The notes below the pieces were generated by a model, which made no database searches, was not told where the DNA came from, and saw only the letters and a program-made list of their open reading frames with translations. A stretch of 64,000 bases of DNA from Gammaproteobacteria bacterium (GTDB lineage: Bacteria; Pseudomonadota; Gammaproteobacteria; Arenicellales; UBA868), in the NCBI GenBank assembly GCA_022450155.1, contig JAKUQR010000013.1, positions 1 to 64,000 of the forward strand, read 5' to 3'. How positions within the stretch are numbered: the first letter of the stretch is position 1; every line of letters begins with the position of its first letter. Position numbers and translations under genes: made by a program. Below, one piece after another: positions 15,553 to 24,914 of the stretch.

Positions 15553-16707
15553 TCAGACCTGGATCACACCCCGTGGCATGTGATTAACCCGTTCACAGGC
15601 CCCTTCTGTAACGATTGCAGTCTCCCCCAGACACATACTCAGTCCAGTGCTGTCGTCGAGCAGTATCATATGCATAAAAAAGACCATTCCGGGTTCAAGC
15701 ACCTGAGGATTGTCAGCCCAGATCATTGGCCAATCCATCCAGGTCGGAGGATAACTGATACCCACACTGTATCCACAGGCAGCGAGTGCCGCATTGGCGT
15801 AGCCACCACGTTCAAACGCATTCGCGTGGGCAGCATACAACTCGCCGACTGTGTTTCCCGGACGCAATAGGGCCTGACAACTCTCTAAGGCGTCAACACA
15901 TGATTCATGCATTGCCTGCTGCCTGGGATTGGGGTCACCCGTAACAATGTTATACATCATGCAGGCATGGTAATGGCGGTAAGCAGCTGCAGGCTCAAAT
16001 ATGACCTGGTCGTTATCTTGAATGATTTCGTCACCCGTGTGATATCGACAAAACACCGCTGACTCCCCAGCACCCATCGGCCAACGGCTCGCCGATGGGT
16101 CACCGCCCCCCGACATTAAGACCTGCATCATGGCGCCATACACAGACTTGACCGTATTGCCGGGTTGAGTGTACTCAATACTGACCTCAAGCATCTCATC
16201 ACACAGCGCACCTGCTTGACGAACATAATCGAGTTCTAAATTACTTTTCACCAGTCTGGCAAGCCGAACAGTGTCTGATGCATCAACCAGCGTACAGAAG
16301 TCTTGAAGTGCTGCATTCACGACCAGAGCTCGCTGACCGGTTAGTCCATAAGCATGATATTCAATACCAATGGTCTGATTTTCACAGCCGTAGTCGCGCA
16401 GCAGTTCCCGCAACTCGTCGGCGGGAGATGCTTGTTCGTGGTCAGTCCAGATACGGATATCAGGAATAATCGATGTTGCCCGGGATTGAATACGATCAGC
16501 AGACCGAGTCAGGAGTGCCATACGGCCATCAGCGCCAAGGTACATGGCCTGAAACATGGTGTAACCACTGGTATCGTAACCACTCAAGTAGTACATGCTT
16601 TCCTGACGAAAGAGAACCACGCCGTGCAGACCCTGCTGACCCAGAGCCCGTACTGCAACAATCAAGCGACGGTCGTATTCGCTGCGTGGAAAATGAAGGT
16701 TTGTCAT
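15553..16707 (-). CDS. M24-family (creatinase/aminopeptidase P fold) hydrolase with altered metal site
   Basis: The 384-residue protein has a creatinase N-terminal domain (residues 1-150, with Y-Y-L-S-G-Y-D) and a pita-bread C-terminal domain. The metal ligands of M24 peptidases (Asp, Asp, His, Glu, Glu) are not all present. The first Asp position reads Glu238 in I-F-E-P-A-A-A-Y, the second falls near H247-A248, and the usual G-H-G reads G312-Y313-S314 in G-Y-S-V-G-I-S-Y-P-P. Glu362 in G-E-T-A-I-V-T-E remains. This resembles the creatinase and ectoine hydrolase side of the family, which work on non-peptide substrates. No ectoine-degradation partner genes are adjacent, so the substrate is open. 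It is divergent from an MFS transporter that may carry it. Confidence 0.78.
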   Translation of the reverse strand: MTNLHFPRSEYDRRLIVAVRALGQQGLHGVVLFRQESMYYLSGYDTSGYTMFQAMYLGADGRMALLTRSADRIQSRATSIIPDIRIWTDHEQASPADELRELLRDYGCENQTIGIEYHAYGLTGQRALVVNAALQDFCTLVDASDTVRLARLVKSNLELDYVRQAGALCDEMLEVSIEYTQPGNTVKSVYGAMMQVLMSGGGDPSASRWPMGAGESAVFCRYHTGDEIIQDNDQVIFEPAAAYRHYHACMMYNIVTGDPNPRQQAMHESCVDALESCQALLRPGNTVGELYAAHANAFERGGYANAALAACGYSVGISYPPTWMDWPMIWADNPQVLEPGMVFFMHMILLDDSTGLSMCLGETAIVTEGACERVNHMPRGVIQV

Positions 16708-16844
16708 CGGTATACTCCGTATCCTCGCTGTTCCTCAACGTACCTGTCTTCAGATCACCTCTGAAAAATCAATTCGACAGTGGGTCAAGACACAGACTGT
16801 TGGACGGATCACGAAATTCAATGAAGCGCCGATTGTGGCACAGG

Positions 16845-18053
16845 ATGTCATCAACAATGTCCAATCCGTCTCAACAGAACCTTCGTGGTCTGGCGTCCAC
16901 TCGAAACCTCCAAGGAATACTGGCAGTAGGACACCTCGCCAATGACTGGGCACCGGCTGCAATTTGGCTGCTGGCACCGGCAATCGGGCTTGCATTCGAC
17001 CTGCAACCCTCCCAAATCGGCCTTCTGATCACGCTCCACTCGGTTGGCGCTGCACTGGCCTATCTGCCAGCCGGGATCCTCTCCGACCGGGTGCAACGAC
17101 CGGGTCGGCTATTGCTGTTCACGTTCTGGTGGGTCGGACTAGGCTACTTTCTAGCGTCCTTTGCCCCGGATTTCTGGATCCTCGCGACAATGCTTGCCAT
17201 AGCCGGTATGGGTGATGCCACATGGCACCCCATCGCAACGGGTGTTCTGGCGCGTCGTTTCCCCGCTCGCAGAGGTCTGGCACTGGGAATTCATGCGCTG
17301 GGTGGCACCCTGGCGGAAGTCTTTTCGCCTCTGGTGGTGGGCATTCTGCTGTCGGTGATGGACTGGCGATCGGCGCTCCAACTTTCAATCTTGCCACCAC
17401 TAATCATGGGGGTTGTGTTTTATAGATTTCGTAACACCATCCCAGTTTCGAGAACCAGCAGCATCAGTAGGGTTGATCTGGTGAGTCTTCTTTATAGCTG
17501 GACCACCCGGAAAGGACTCGCTCTGATTACCGCCATAACCACCTACAACATGGCGCTCATTGCATTGATGACGATTTCACCATTGTTTGTTCAGCGCGAG
17601 CTCGGGTACTCAACCAGCGAGACAGGTCTGTTTTTTGCACTGGCGATGCTGGTCGGTGCAACAGGACAGCCCCTGGTCGGCCGCTGGTCCGACCGGATCG
17701 GGCGGCAGCGGGTATTTGTCTGCGGCTTAACGATTGCAGGCACGTGTGCCTTGCTGGCTGCAGTGTTTCCGTATCAAGGGTGGACGGCTGGCGTACTCAT
17801 TGCAGCCATGGCAATACTCGTGGTTATCCGGTCCGGACTCCTCGCTATGGCTGTCGACTACTCTGGAAAGCGTGAAGCCACCACGTTGGGATTCGTTTTT
17901 GCTCTGATGGATGGTGTAGGTGCGCTCGGTGCGCTCACGGCAGGCTTTGTTGGCGATTTTGAACTCCGTTATGGCTTCGCTCTGGCAGCGGGTTTTTCTC
18001 TTATCAGCATTGGAATCACCGCTGTAACATTAAATCGGACAAGCGGGCGCTGA
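16845..18053 (+). CDS. MFS transporter
   Basis: The protein has about 402 residues with twelve hydrophobic segments. It has the MFS loop motif twice, after helix 2 (G-I-L-S-D-R-V-Q-R-P-G-R) and after helix 8 (V-G-R-W-S-D-R-I-G-R-Q-R-V). It is an inner-membrane secondary transporter of unknown substrate. The frame is open as far back as 16473, but that part is the antisense of the M24 gene. Candidate starts are ATG 16821, 16845 and 16857, none with a strong ribosome binding site. A substrate shared with the divergent M24 hydrolase is plausible. Confidence 0.88.
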   Translation: MSSTMSNPSQQNLRGLASTRNLQGILAVGHLANDWAPAAIWLLAPAIGLAFDLQPSQIGLLITLHSVGAALAYLPAGILSDRVQRPGRLLLFTFWWVGLGYFLASFAPDFWILATMLAIAGMGDATWHPIATGVLARRFPARRGLALGIHALGGTLAEVFSPLVVGILLSVMDWRSALQLSILPPLIMGVVFYRFRNTIPVSRTSSISRVDLVSLLYSWTTRKGLALITAITTYNMALIALMTISPLFVQRELGYSTSETGLFFALAMLVGATGQPLVGRWSDRIGRQRVFVCGLTIAGTCALLAAVFPYQGWTAGVLIAAMAILVVIRSGLLAMAVDYSGKREATTLGFVFALMDGVGALGALTAGFVGDFELRYGFALAAGFSLISIGITAVTLNRTSGR

Positions 18054-18118
18054 TCAGCCCGATTTTATCCTTACCCGACATAGTCTCCAGCTGTATCCCT
18101 CGACTGACAGCCGGATCA

Positions 18119-18152
18119 TTCAGTATACTGTATATATATACAGTATACTGAA
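18119..18152. promoter_or_regulatory. LexA (SOS) operator, perfect 34-bp palindrome
   Basis: The sequence TACTG-TATATATATA-CAGTA at 18126-18145 matches the E. coli LexA consensus at every base. The symmetry extends to 17 bases on each side of the centre between 18135 and 18136. It ends 9 bases before the dnaE2 start, so LexA bound here would block its transcription. Confidence 0.95.
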
Positions 18153-18161
18153 TATCACGCC

Positions 18162-21100
18162 ATGCTGGAATATGCCGAACTCCACTGCCTGTCTAACTTC
18201 ACATTCCTTCGGGGGGCATCTCACCCTGAGGAACTGGTTAAAAGAGCTCAAGAACTCGGTTACCGCGCCCTCGCACTGACTGATGAATGCAGTCTGGCTG
18301 GTGTGGTCAGAGCCCATGTTGCTGCTCAGGAACACCACCTGTCCCTGATTATTGGTAGCGAATTTTCCCTCGCTAACGGGCCTAAGCTGGTTCTGCTCGC
18401 CGCCAACCGGCACGGCTATCGCTCACTGACCCGCCTGGTGACTCAGGCACGATCCATTACCCCCAAAGGACAGTACCGACTTGTGACAGATGACATGACC
18501 CGCGAAGCGCTTGCCGACTGTCTCGTCCTGATGCTGAGCAGTCCGGAATCAACACCCGGCCACACATCTGCTGAATATTACAGAACTCTTGAACAAAATA
18601 CTGGCTGGTTGGGTGAGCTCCTGCCAAACCGCATATGGATCGGTGTAGAACAACTTATCAATGGCCAGGATTCCCGGCAACTTGAGCAGCTTCGAAAAAT
18701 CTCAAAGAAAACCGGGGTACCGTTGGTTGCAAGCGGTGATGTCCATATGCATACCAGAACACGACAACGACTTCAGGACACGCTTAACGCTATCCGCCTG
18801 GGTATTACTGTGCCCCAAGCCGGACACCAACTTTACGCCAATGCTGAGCGTCACCTTCGCAGCCTGCAACTACTGGAACGAATGTACCCGGCAGATATTC
18901 TGTCAGAAACTGTCGTTATTGCGGAACAGTGTGGTTTTTCTCTCGACGAGATACGCTATCAGTACCCGGATGAATTCTGTCCGGATCATCTCAACCCGAC
19001 TGCATACCTTCGCCATCTGGTGGAAAAAGGCATGCGCCAGCGCTGGCCAGATGCTATTTCAGAAAAGATCAGGAAACAGATTCAGCACGAACTCTCATTG
19101 ATTGAAGAGCTCAACTATGAAGCCTACTTCCTTACGGTATATGACATCGTACGCTTTGCTCGATCGCGCAATATCTTCTGCCAGGGGCGTGGGTCTGCTG
19201 CCAACTCTGTAGTCTGTTTCTGCCTGGGCATCACTGAAGTCGACCCCGCCCGAATGGAGATTCTATTTGAGCGATTCATATCGCGGGAACGCAATGAACC
19301 CCCCGATATCGATATCGACTTTGAGCACGAACGGCGTGAAGAAGTCATGCAGTATGTATACCGGAAATATGGCCGTGAACATGCTGCGTTGACTGCAGCT
19401 GTGGTGACCTACCGACCTCGCAGTGCCATTCGTGATGTAGGTAAAGCGCTTGGACTCAGTCTGGACCAGGTTGATCGGCTAGCACGAAATATCAGCTGGT
19501 GGGACGATGGGGAAATAACCCCTCAACGAGTGCATCAAGCTGGTTTCAACTCCAGAAATACTTTGATTTCCACCGTACTCGATCTGGCCAGCGAGATCAT
19601 TGGATTTCCTCGCCATCTGTCACAACACACCGGGGGGTTTCTCATCTCCCGGGAACCTCTTTACAACCTTGTACCGGTTGAGAACGCTGCTATGGCGAAG
19701 CGCACTGTAATTCAATGGGATAAAAATGACCTTGACGCGCTTGGGCTGCTGAAAGTTGATTGTCTTGCTCTGGGTATGCTGACTGCTATTCACCGCGCCT
19801 TCGATCTGATTCAAAAACACCAGAACATTGCGTTAACCATGTCATCGATTCCAGCAGAAGACCCTGCGGTCTACGACATGATCAGCCGTGCCGATACCGT
19901 CGGTGTATTCCAGATCGAATCTCGAGCACAGATGGCTATGTTGCCCAGACTTAGACCGGCCTGCTTTTATGATCTCGTTATCGAGGTTGCGATCGTCCGG
20001 CCAGGACCTATACAAGGCGACATGGTGCATCCCTATCTCAAGCGACGACGGGGTGAAGAGCCGACCACCTATCCGAGTGAAGCGGTGCGTCAGGTACTTG
20101 AACGAACCCTGGGTGTGCCGATCTTCCAAGAGCAGGTTATAAAACTGGCGATGGTTGCTGCCGGCTTTACGCCCGGTGAAGCCGACGGACTGCGGCGATC
20201 CATGGCAGCCTGGCGCCGACAGGGCGGGCTTGAAAATTACGAACAGAAACTGATCAATGGCATGCAGAAACGTGGGTATGATGAGACTTTCGCTCGCAAC
20301 ATCTACCAACAGATTCTGGGCTTTGGCGAGTATGGTTTCCCCGAATCCCATGCTGCCAGTTTTGCACTACTGGTCTATATCTCTGCATGGCTGAAACATC
20401 ATCATCCAGCGGCATTTACCTGCGCACTACTGAACAGCCAGCCGATGGGATTTTATGCTCCTGCGCAACTGGTACAGGATGCCCGTCGTCACAACGTTGT
20501 TATACAACCTGTAGATGTATTTTCCAGCAACTGGGACTGTACTCTAGAGAGAAAAAACGATCAGTTCGCTATAAGGCTGGGGCTTCGAATGGTAAAAGGA
20601 TTCACCCGGTCAGGCGCACAACGACTGGTTCGACTCCGGAACCAGATATCTTTCCAGAACCTGCATGATCTTTCTCAACGAGGGGGGCTCAGTAAATCCG
20701 ATCTCCAGGCACTGGCTGCAGCAAATGCTCTATCCAGCCTGGTAAATAGTCACCGCCGACGGGCATTCTGGGCAGTTTCAGGTCTGAAAGACCCTAACCC
20801 GATCTTTCAGAACATGCAGGTATCTGAAGGGTCCCCCCTGCTGCGCACACCGAGCACCGCTGAAGAGATTCAAGCGGACTATAGCAGTACCGGCCTCAGT
20901 CTGGGGCCACACCCACTGGTCCTGCTGCGTTCCGAACTGGACCAGCTGGGTATCTCCACAAGCGCTGAGATCTACCAGAAAACCAACGGCCAAAAAGCTC
21001 AGGTCGCTGGCCTGGTAATCACCCGACAACGCCCCGCCAGCGCCAACAGTGTGACATTCGTCACCCTTGAGGATGAGACTGGCAATATTAACTTGGTTGT

Positions 21101-21272
21101 GTGGAAACGCCTGGCTGAAAAACAGCGGCGGGAACTGCTTGGCGCACACCTACTCGGCGCGGTGGGAGAAGTTCAACGTGATGGTGATGTTTTACACCTG
21201 ATTGCCTATCGACTACTTGATCACAGCAGTCTGCTGGCAAACCTTGCCAACCGGTCACGTAACTTCAGGTAG
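18162..21272 (+). CDS. dnaE2: Error-prone DNA polymerase DnaE2 (ImuC)
   Basis: The 1036-residue family-C polymerase is of the DnaE2 type, used for damage-induced mutagenic synthesis. It begins directly with the PHP domain (A-E-L-H-C-L-S-N-F-T-F-L-R-G-A-S). It carries the catalytic aspartates in P-P-D-I-D-I-D-F-E-H at about residues 380-388, helix-hairpin-helix regions, and an OB-fold near the end (V-T-F-V-T-L-E-D-E-T-G). It lacks the extra C-terminal tail of replicative DnaE. A perfect LexA box lies just upstream, so it is SOS-induced. DnaE2 usually follows imuA and imuB, but neither is adjacent: the neighbours are an MFS transporter and, convergently, folD. No ribosome binding site is visible before the ATG. 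Confidence 0.95.
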   Translation: MLEYAELHCLSNFTFLRGASHPEELVKRAQELGYRALALTDECSLAGVVRAHVAAQEHHLSLIIGSEFSLANGPKLVLLAANRHGYRSLTRLVTQARSITPKGQYRLVTDDMTREALADCLVLMLSSPESTPGHTSAEYYRTLEQNTGWLGELLPNRIWIGVEQLINGQDSRQLEQLRKISKKTGVPLVASGDVHMHTRTRQRLQDTLNAIRLGITVPQAGHQLYANAERHLRSLQLLERMYPADILSETVVIAEQCGFSLDEIRYQYPDEFCPDHLNPTAYLRHLVEKGMRQRWPDAISEKIRKQIQHELSLIEELNYEAYFLTVYDIVRFARSRNIFCQGRGSAANSVVCFCLGITEVDPARMEILFERFISRERNEPPDIDIDFEHERREEVMQYVYRKYGREHAALTAAVVTYRPRSAIRDVGKALGLSLDQVDRLARNISWWDDGEITPQRVHQAGFNSRNTLISTVLDLASEIIGFPRHLSQHTGGFLISREPLYNLVPVENAAMAKRTVIQWDKNDLDALGLLKVDCLALGMLTAIHRAFDLIQKHQNIALTMSSIPAEDPAVYDMISRADTVGVFQIESRAQMAMLPRLRPACFYDLVIEVAIVRPGPIQGDMVHPYLKRRRGEEPTTYPSEAVRQVLERTLGVPIFQEQVIKLAMVAAGFTPGEADGLRRSMAAWRRQGGLENYEQKLINGMQKRGYDETFARNIYQQILGFGEYGFPESHAASFALLVYISAWLKHHHPAAFTCALLNSQPMGFYAPAQLVQDARRHNVVIQPVDVFSSNWDCTLERKNDQFAIRLGLRMVKGFTRSGAQRLVRLRNQISFQNLHDLSQRGGLSKSDLQALAAANALSSLVNSHRRRAFWAVSGLKDPNPIFQNMQVSEGSPLLRTPSTAEEIQADYSSTGLSLGPHPLVLLRSELDQLGISTSAEIYQKTNGQKAQVAGLVITRQRPASANSVTFVTLEDETGNINLVVWKRLAEKQRRELLGAHLLGAVGEVQRDGDVLHLIAYRLLDHSSLLANLANRSRNFR

Positions 21273-21276
21273 ATCT

Positions 21277-22158
21277 CTATTCCACAGTGAAGTCGGCTCC
21301 ATTTACCGCACAGGCTGCCTGAGCCGTATTGCGCAACAAACACGCAATCGTCATTGGTCCCACCCCACCGGGTACCGGTGTAATCGCGCCTGCCACAGCG
21401 CTCGCTGACACGAACTCCACATCTCCCACCAGCCGGGTTTTGCCGTTCTCACCATCGATACGATTGATTCCCACATCAATTATCGTTGCACCCGGTTTTA
21501 TCCAGTCCCCTTGTATCATCTCGGCTCTACCCACTGCTGCAATGAGTATATCCGCCTGCCGACAAACATCGATCAGATCTTTCGTACGTGAGTGCGCGAC
21601 CGTCACAGTACAGTGTGCCGCAAGGAGCAGAGCAGCCATCGGCTTACCGACAATATTGGATCTACCGACAATCACCGCATTCTGACCCGACAAATCACCG
21701 GCATGCGCACGCAGCAGCATCATACAGCCCAACGGCGTACAGGGGACCAGTCCAGGCTCACCAGTCGCCAATCGTCCGACATTGACCAGGTGAAATCCGT
21801 CAACATCCTTGTCTGGATCGACCGCATTAATCACGGCATGGGCATCGATCTGAGCAGGCAGCGGCAACTGAACCAGAATCCCATGGACCGCTGGATCACC
21901 GTTAAGCTGCTCGATCAGCGCCAGGAGATCGTCCTCGGTCGTCTTATCAGGCAGGCGGTGTTCGAACGATGCCATGCCGACTTCGACCGTCTGTTTACCC
22001 TTGTTTCGGACATAAACCTCACTGGCAGGATCTTCACCGACCAACACCACGGCGAGCCCGGGTACCAACCCATGGCTTGATTTAAGACCGCTCACAACAT
22101 TCGCAACGCGTGCTCTTAATTCTGCTGCGAACACCTTGCCATCAATGATTCCGGCCAA
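21277..22158 (-). CDS. folD: Bifunctional methylene-THF dehydrogenase/methenyl-THF cyclohydrolase FolD (FolD2)
   Basis: The 293-residue enzyme has all canonical FolD residues: Y49-V-R-N-K53, I-L-V-Q-L-P-L-P (94-101), K-D-V-D-G (117-121), G-R-S-N-I-V-G-K-P (165-173), A-H-S-R-T (188-192) and [11 protein letters not shown]. It interconverts methylene-THF and formyl-THF with NADP. It starts 11 bases after the stop of the formate dehydrogenase alpha gene on the same strand, so it is the last gene of that operon. This links folate-bound one-carbon units to formate oxidation. Its stop is only a few bases from the convergent dnaE2 stop. Confidence 0.96.
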   Translation of the reverse strand: MAGIIDGKVFAAELRARVANVVSGLKSSHGLVPGLAVVLVGEDPASEVYVRNKGKQTVEVGMASFEHRLPDKTTEDDLLALIEQLNGDPAVHGILVQLPLPAQIDAHAVINAVDPDKDVDGFHLVNVGRLATGEPGLVPCTPLGCMMLLRAHAGDLSGQNAVIVGRSNIVGKPMAALLLAAHCTVTVAHSRTKDLIDVCRQADILIAAVGRAEMIQGDWIKPGATIIDVGINRIDGENGKTRLVGDVEFVSASAVAGAITPVPGGVGPMTIACLLRNTAQAACAVNGADFTVE

Positions 22159-22169
22159 TGCAGTCTCTT

Positions 22170-24914
22170 TTACTTTGTAGCGGCCAGATTAACCGCGCAG
22201 TATTTTACTTCTGCTATTTTCCCGACTGGGTCTAGGGCCGCATTGGTCAGGAGATTGGCTGCAGCCTCCTGGTAGCAGAACGGAATAAATATGGATTTAG
22301 GCTGCAGACCGTCGTCTGATCGACAGGGTGCGATGATCTCACCCCGCCGGGACGAAATCTTCACGAGGTCTCCGTCTTTCATCGCGAGCGCGTTTAAATC
22401 ATCCGGATGGATATAGAACACTGCTTCGGGCTCGATGGCATCGAGAACAGTCGCTCGTCGAGTCATCGCACCTGTGTGCCAGTGTTCCAACTGTCGGCCT
22501 GTGATCAATACAAAAGGGTAATCCTGGTCTGGCCTTTCATCGGCCCACCTGAGGCCAGCCGGCACAAATCGCCCACGGCCACTGGCTGTCGGGAAACTTT
22601 CTTCAAAAACCACACTCTGTCCCGGATCAGACTCCCCCTCACATGGATAGGTCACGCTGTGCTCGATTTCCAGTCGTTCCCAGGTCAGGCCGGAAATACT
22701 GGGCATTGCATCGCGCATTTCATTGAAAACTTCACGAACATCAGCATAGTGCCATTCCAGCCCCAGCCGTTTCGCGATCTGCTGAATGATCCAGAGATCC
22801 TGACGCGCATCGCCAGGTGGATCGAGCGCCTGTCGGCCCATTTGAACACGCCGGTCTGTGTTTGAAAATGTACCGGTTTTTTCCGGGAACGCCGAGGCCG
22901 GCAGAACCACATCCGCGAATGCTGCTGTTTCGGTCAGAAACAGATCCTGCAATACCAGATGTTCGAGCTTGGCCAGCGCGGCACGGGAATGGTTCAGGTC
23001 CGGGTCAGACATGGCTGGATTCTCGCCCATGATGTACATCCCCTTGATCTGTCCGGAGAGCGCGGCATCAGTGATCTCGACGACAGTCAGGCCTGGGGCA
23101 GTATCGAGTTCGACACCCCAGTAATTCGAAAACCAAGCGGATGCTTCGGGATCGTCCACACGACGATAGTCCGGGAACATCATGGGAATCAGACCGGCAT
23201 CAGATGCACCCTGCACATTGTTCTGGCCGCGCAGAGGATGTAATCCTGTACCCGGGCGTCCGATATTGCCGGTCATCATAGACAACGCGATCAGGCAACG
23301 GGCGTTGTCTGTGCCGTGAACATGTTGTGATATACCCATTCCCCAGAAGATCATGGCGCGTCTCGACTGACCATAGGCGCGAGCAACGCAGCGAATCTCC
23401 TCGGCATCTATGCCACAGATCTCGGCCATATGCTCAGGGCTGAAGTCCTTAACATTTTCACGTACCAGATCAAAATCCGTGGTGCGGTCAGCGATGAACT
23501 GCTTATCAACCAGGTCTTCGTCGATAATGGTATGGATCATCGCGTTCAATAACGCCACATCGGTGTCCGGACGAAACTGCAGGTAGTGAGTGGCATGGCG
23601 TGCCAGCTGGTTTCTACGCGGGTCCATAACAATCAAGGTGGCACCTTTTTGTGCGGCATTCTTCATGAATGTCGCCGCAACCGGATGGTTCTCAGTCGGA
23701 TTGGCACCGATGACAATTATGACCTCTGCCTGCTCAACATCGGCCACCTGATTGGATACAGCACCAGACCCTATTCCTTCCAACAAGGCAGCAACGGACG
23801 ATGCGTGACACAACCGCGTGCAATGATCGACATGATTACTGCTAAAACCAGTGCGAACCAGTTTCTGAAACAGATAAGCTTCTTCGTTGCTACCTTTGGC
23901 CGAGCCCAATCCAGCGAGGGCATTTGGACCATTCTCTGACAATATGGTCTTGAACCCCTGAGCTGCAAAATCAAGCGCTTCATCCCAGCTAACCGGCCTG
24001 AAACTTTTCAGAGGATCAGTTGGATCAAACTGATCAGTCAGACCCTTTGCAACACCATCTCGTCGTATCAGCGGCTGAGTAATTCGGTCCGGGTGGCTGA
24101 CATAGTCAAATCCATAACGCCCCTTAACACACAGCCTTCCATGATTGGCCGGTCCGTCACGACCCGTAACATACTTAATCTGTTTGTCTTTAATGTGATA
24201 AGTCAGCAGACACCCCACACCACAATAAGGGCACACTGAGTCCACGGTGGTGTCATCACTCTCCTGCGCGACGTTCCCCGATGGCATCAGAGCGCCTGTC
24301 GGGCAAGCCTGCACGCACTCACCACAGCCCACGCAAGAACTCTCGCCCAAACCGTCACCGAGGTCAAAAACAATCTCAGCGCGGGCACCCCGGTATGCCA
24401 GCCCAATTACGTCGTTGACCTGCACTTCACGACAGGCGCGCAGACAACGCGTGCATTGGATACAACTTTCAAGGTTGACAGCTATTGCGGGATGTGACTG
24501 GTCGGCGGGTGGCTGGGTTCGGCCACCAAATCGACTCTCAGACAGCCCACGACTCTCACACCAATACTCCAACTCCGAGACCGGGCTGTGGCGGGCGGGG
24601 CCCACTTCGCCCTTCAGCAGTTCCAGGACCAGCGACTGCGAGCGTAATGCTTTGTCGCTTGTCGACTGAACATTCATTCCCTCAGTCGGTTGCCGACAAC
24701 ATGCTGGCGCCAACACGCGTTCACCTTCAATTTCAACCATACAGGCCCGGCAATTGCCGTCAGCACGCAGTCCTTCCGAGTAGCACAGGTGGGGAATGTC
24801 AACACCACTCTTTTGTGCGACCTGGAGGATGGTTTCTTGTGGCTGGGCAGTGACCGAACGGCCGTCAAGTAAAAAGCTAATCGGCACCACTTGTTGATTC
24901 CCCGGTCTATTCAT
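22170..24914 (-). CDS. fdsA: NAD-dependent formate dehydrogenase, catalytic (alpha) subunit
   Basis: The 914-residue molybdenum/tungsten enzyme oxidises formate to CO2. It has an N-terminal [2Fe-2S] domain (C44, C55, C58, C72), two cysteine-rich ferredoxin segments (C-I-Q-C-T-R-C and [12 protein letters not shown]), and a [4Fe-4S] motif C-P-Y-C-G-V-G-C followed by L-C-V-K-G-R-Y-G. The bis-MGD catalytic domain has the metal-binding Cys in C-T-R-L-C-H-A. It uses Cys rather than selenocysteine: no in-frame TGA occurs. The ATG overlaps the stop of the beta/gamma gene by 4 bases, and folD follows. No fdhD-type sulfurtransferase gene is in the cluster. Confidence 0.95.
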   Translation of the reverse strand: MNRPGNQQVVPISFLLDGRSVTAQPQETILQVAQKSGVDIPHLCYSEGLRADGNCRACMVEIEGERVLAPACCRQPTEGMNVQSTSDKALRSQSLVLELLKGEVGPARHSPVSELEYWCESRGLSESRFGGRTQPPADQSHPAIAVNLESCIQCTRCLRACREVQVNDVIGLAYRGARAEIVFDLGDGLGESSCVGCGECVQACPTGALMPSGNVAQESDDTTVDSVCPYCGVGCLLTYHIKDKQIKYVTGRDGPANHGRLCVKGRYGFDYVSHPDRITQPLIRRDGVAKGLTDQFDPTDPLKSFRPVSWDEALDFAAQGFKTILSENGPNALAGLGSAKGSNEEAYLFQKLVRTGFSSNHVDHCTRLCHASSVAALLEGIGSGAVSNQVADVEQAEVIIVIGANPTENHPVAATFMKNAAQKGATLIVMDPRRNQLARHATHYLQFRPDTDVALLNAMIHTIIDEDLVDKQFIADRTTDFDLVRENVKDFSPEHMAEICGIDAEEIRCVARAYGQSRRAMIFWGMGISQHVHGTDNARCLIALSMMTGNIGRPGTGLHPLRGQNNVQGASDAGLIPMMFPDYRRVDDPEASAWFSNYWGVELDTAPGLTVVEITDAALSGQIKGMYIMGENPAMSDPDLNHSRAALAKLEHLVLQDLFLTETAAFADVVLPASAFPEKTGTFSNTDRRVQMGRQALDPPGDARQDLWIIQQIAKRLGLEWHYADVREVFNEMRDAMPSISGLTWERLEIEHSVTYPCEGESDPGQSVVFEESFPTASGRGRFVPAGLRWADERPDQDYPFVLITGRQLEHWHTGAMTRRATVLDAIEPEAVFYIHPDDLNALAMKDGDLVKISSRRGEIIAPCRSDDGLQPKSIFIPFCYQEAAANLLTNAALDPVGKIAEVKYCAVNLAATK

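Noticed and set aside
16473-16844. N-terminal extension of the MFS transporter frame
   Set aside because: These 124 residues are antisense to the M24 gene and have no membrane-protein character; the first helix begins after 16845.
18042-18070. Possible terminator after the MFS gene (GGGC...GCCC then GATTTTA)
   Set aside because: The stem is only four pairs and the T-run is interrupted, which is too weak to call.
22170-24914. Possible selenocysteine in formate dehydrogenase
   Set aside because: The metal-binding position is an ordinary Cys codon in C-T-R-L-C-H-A and the frame has no internal TGA.
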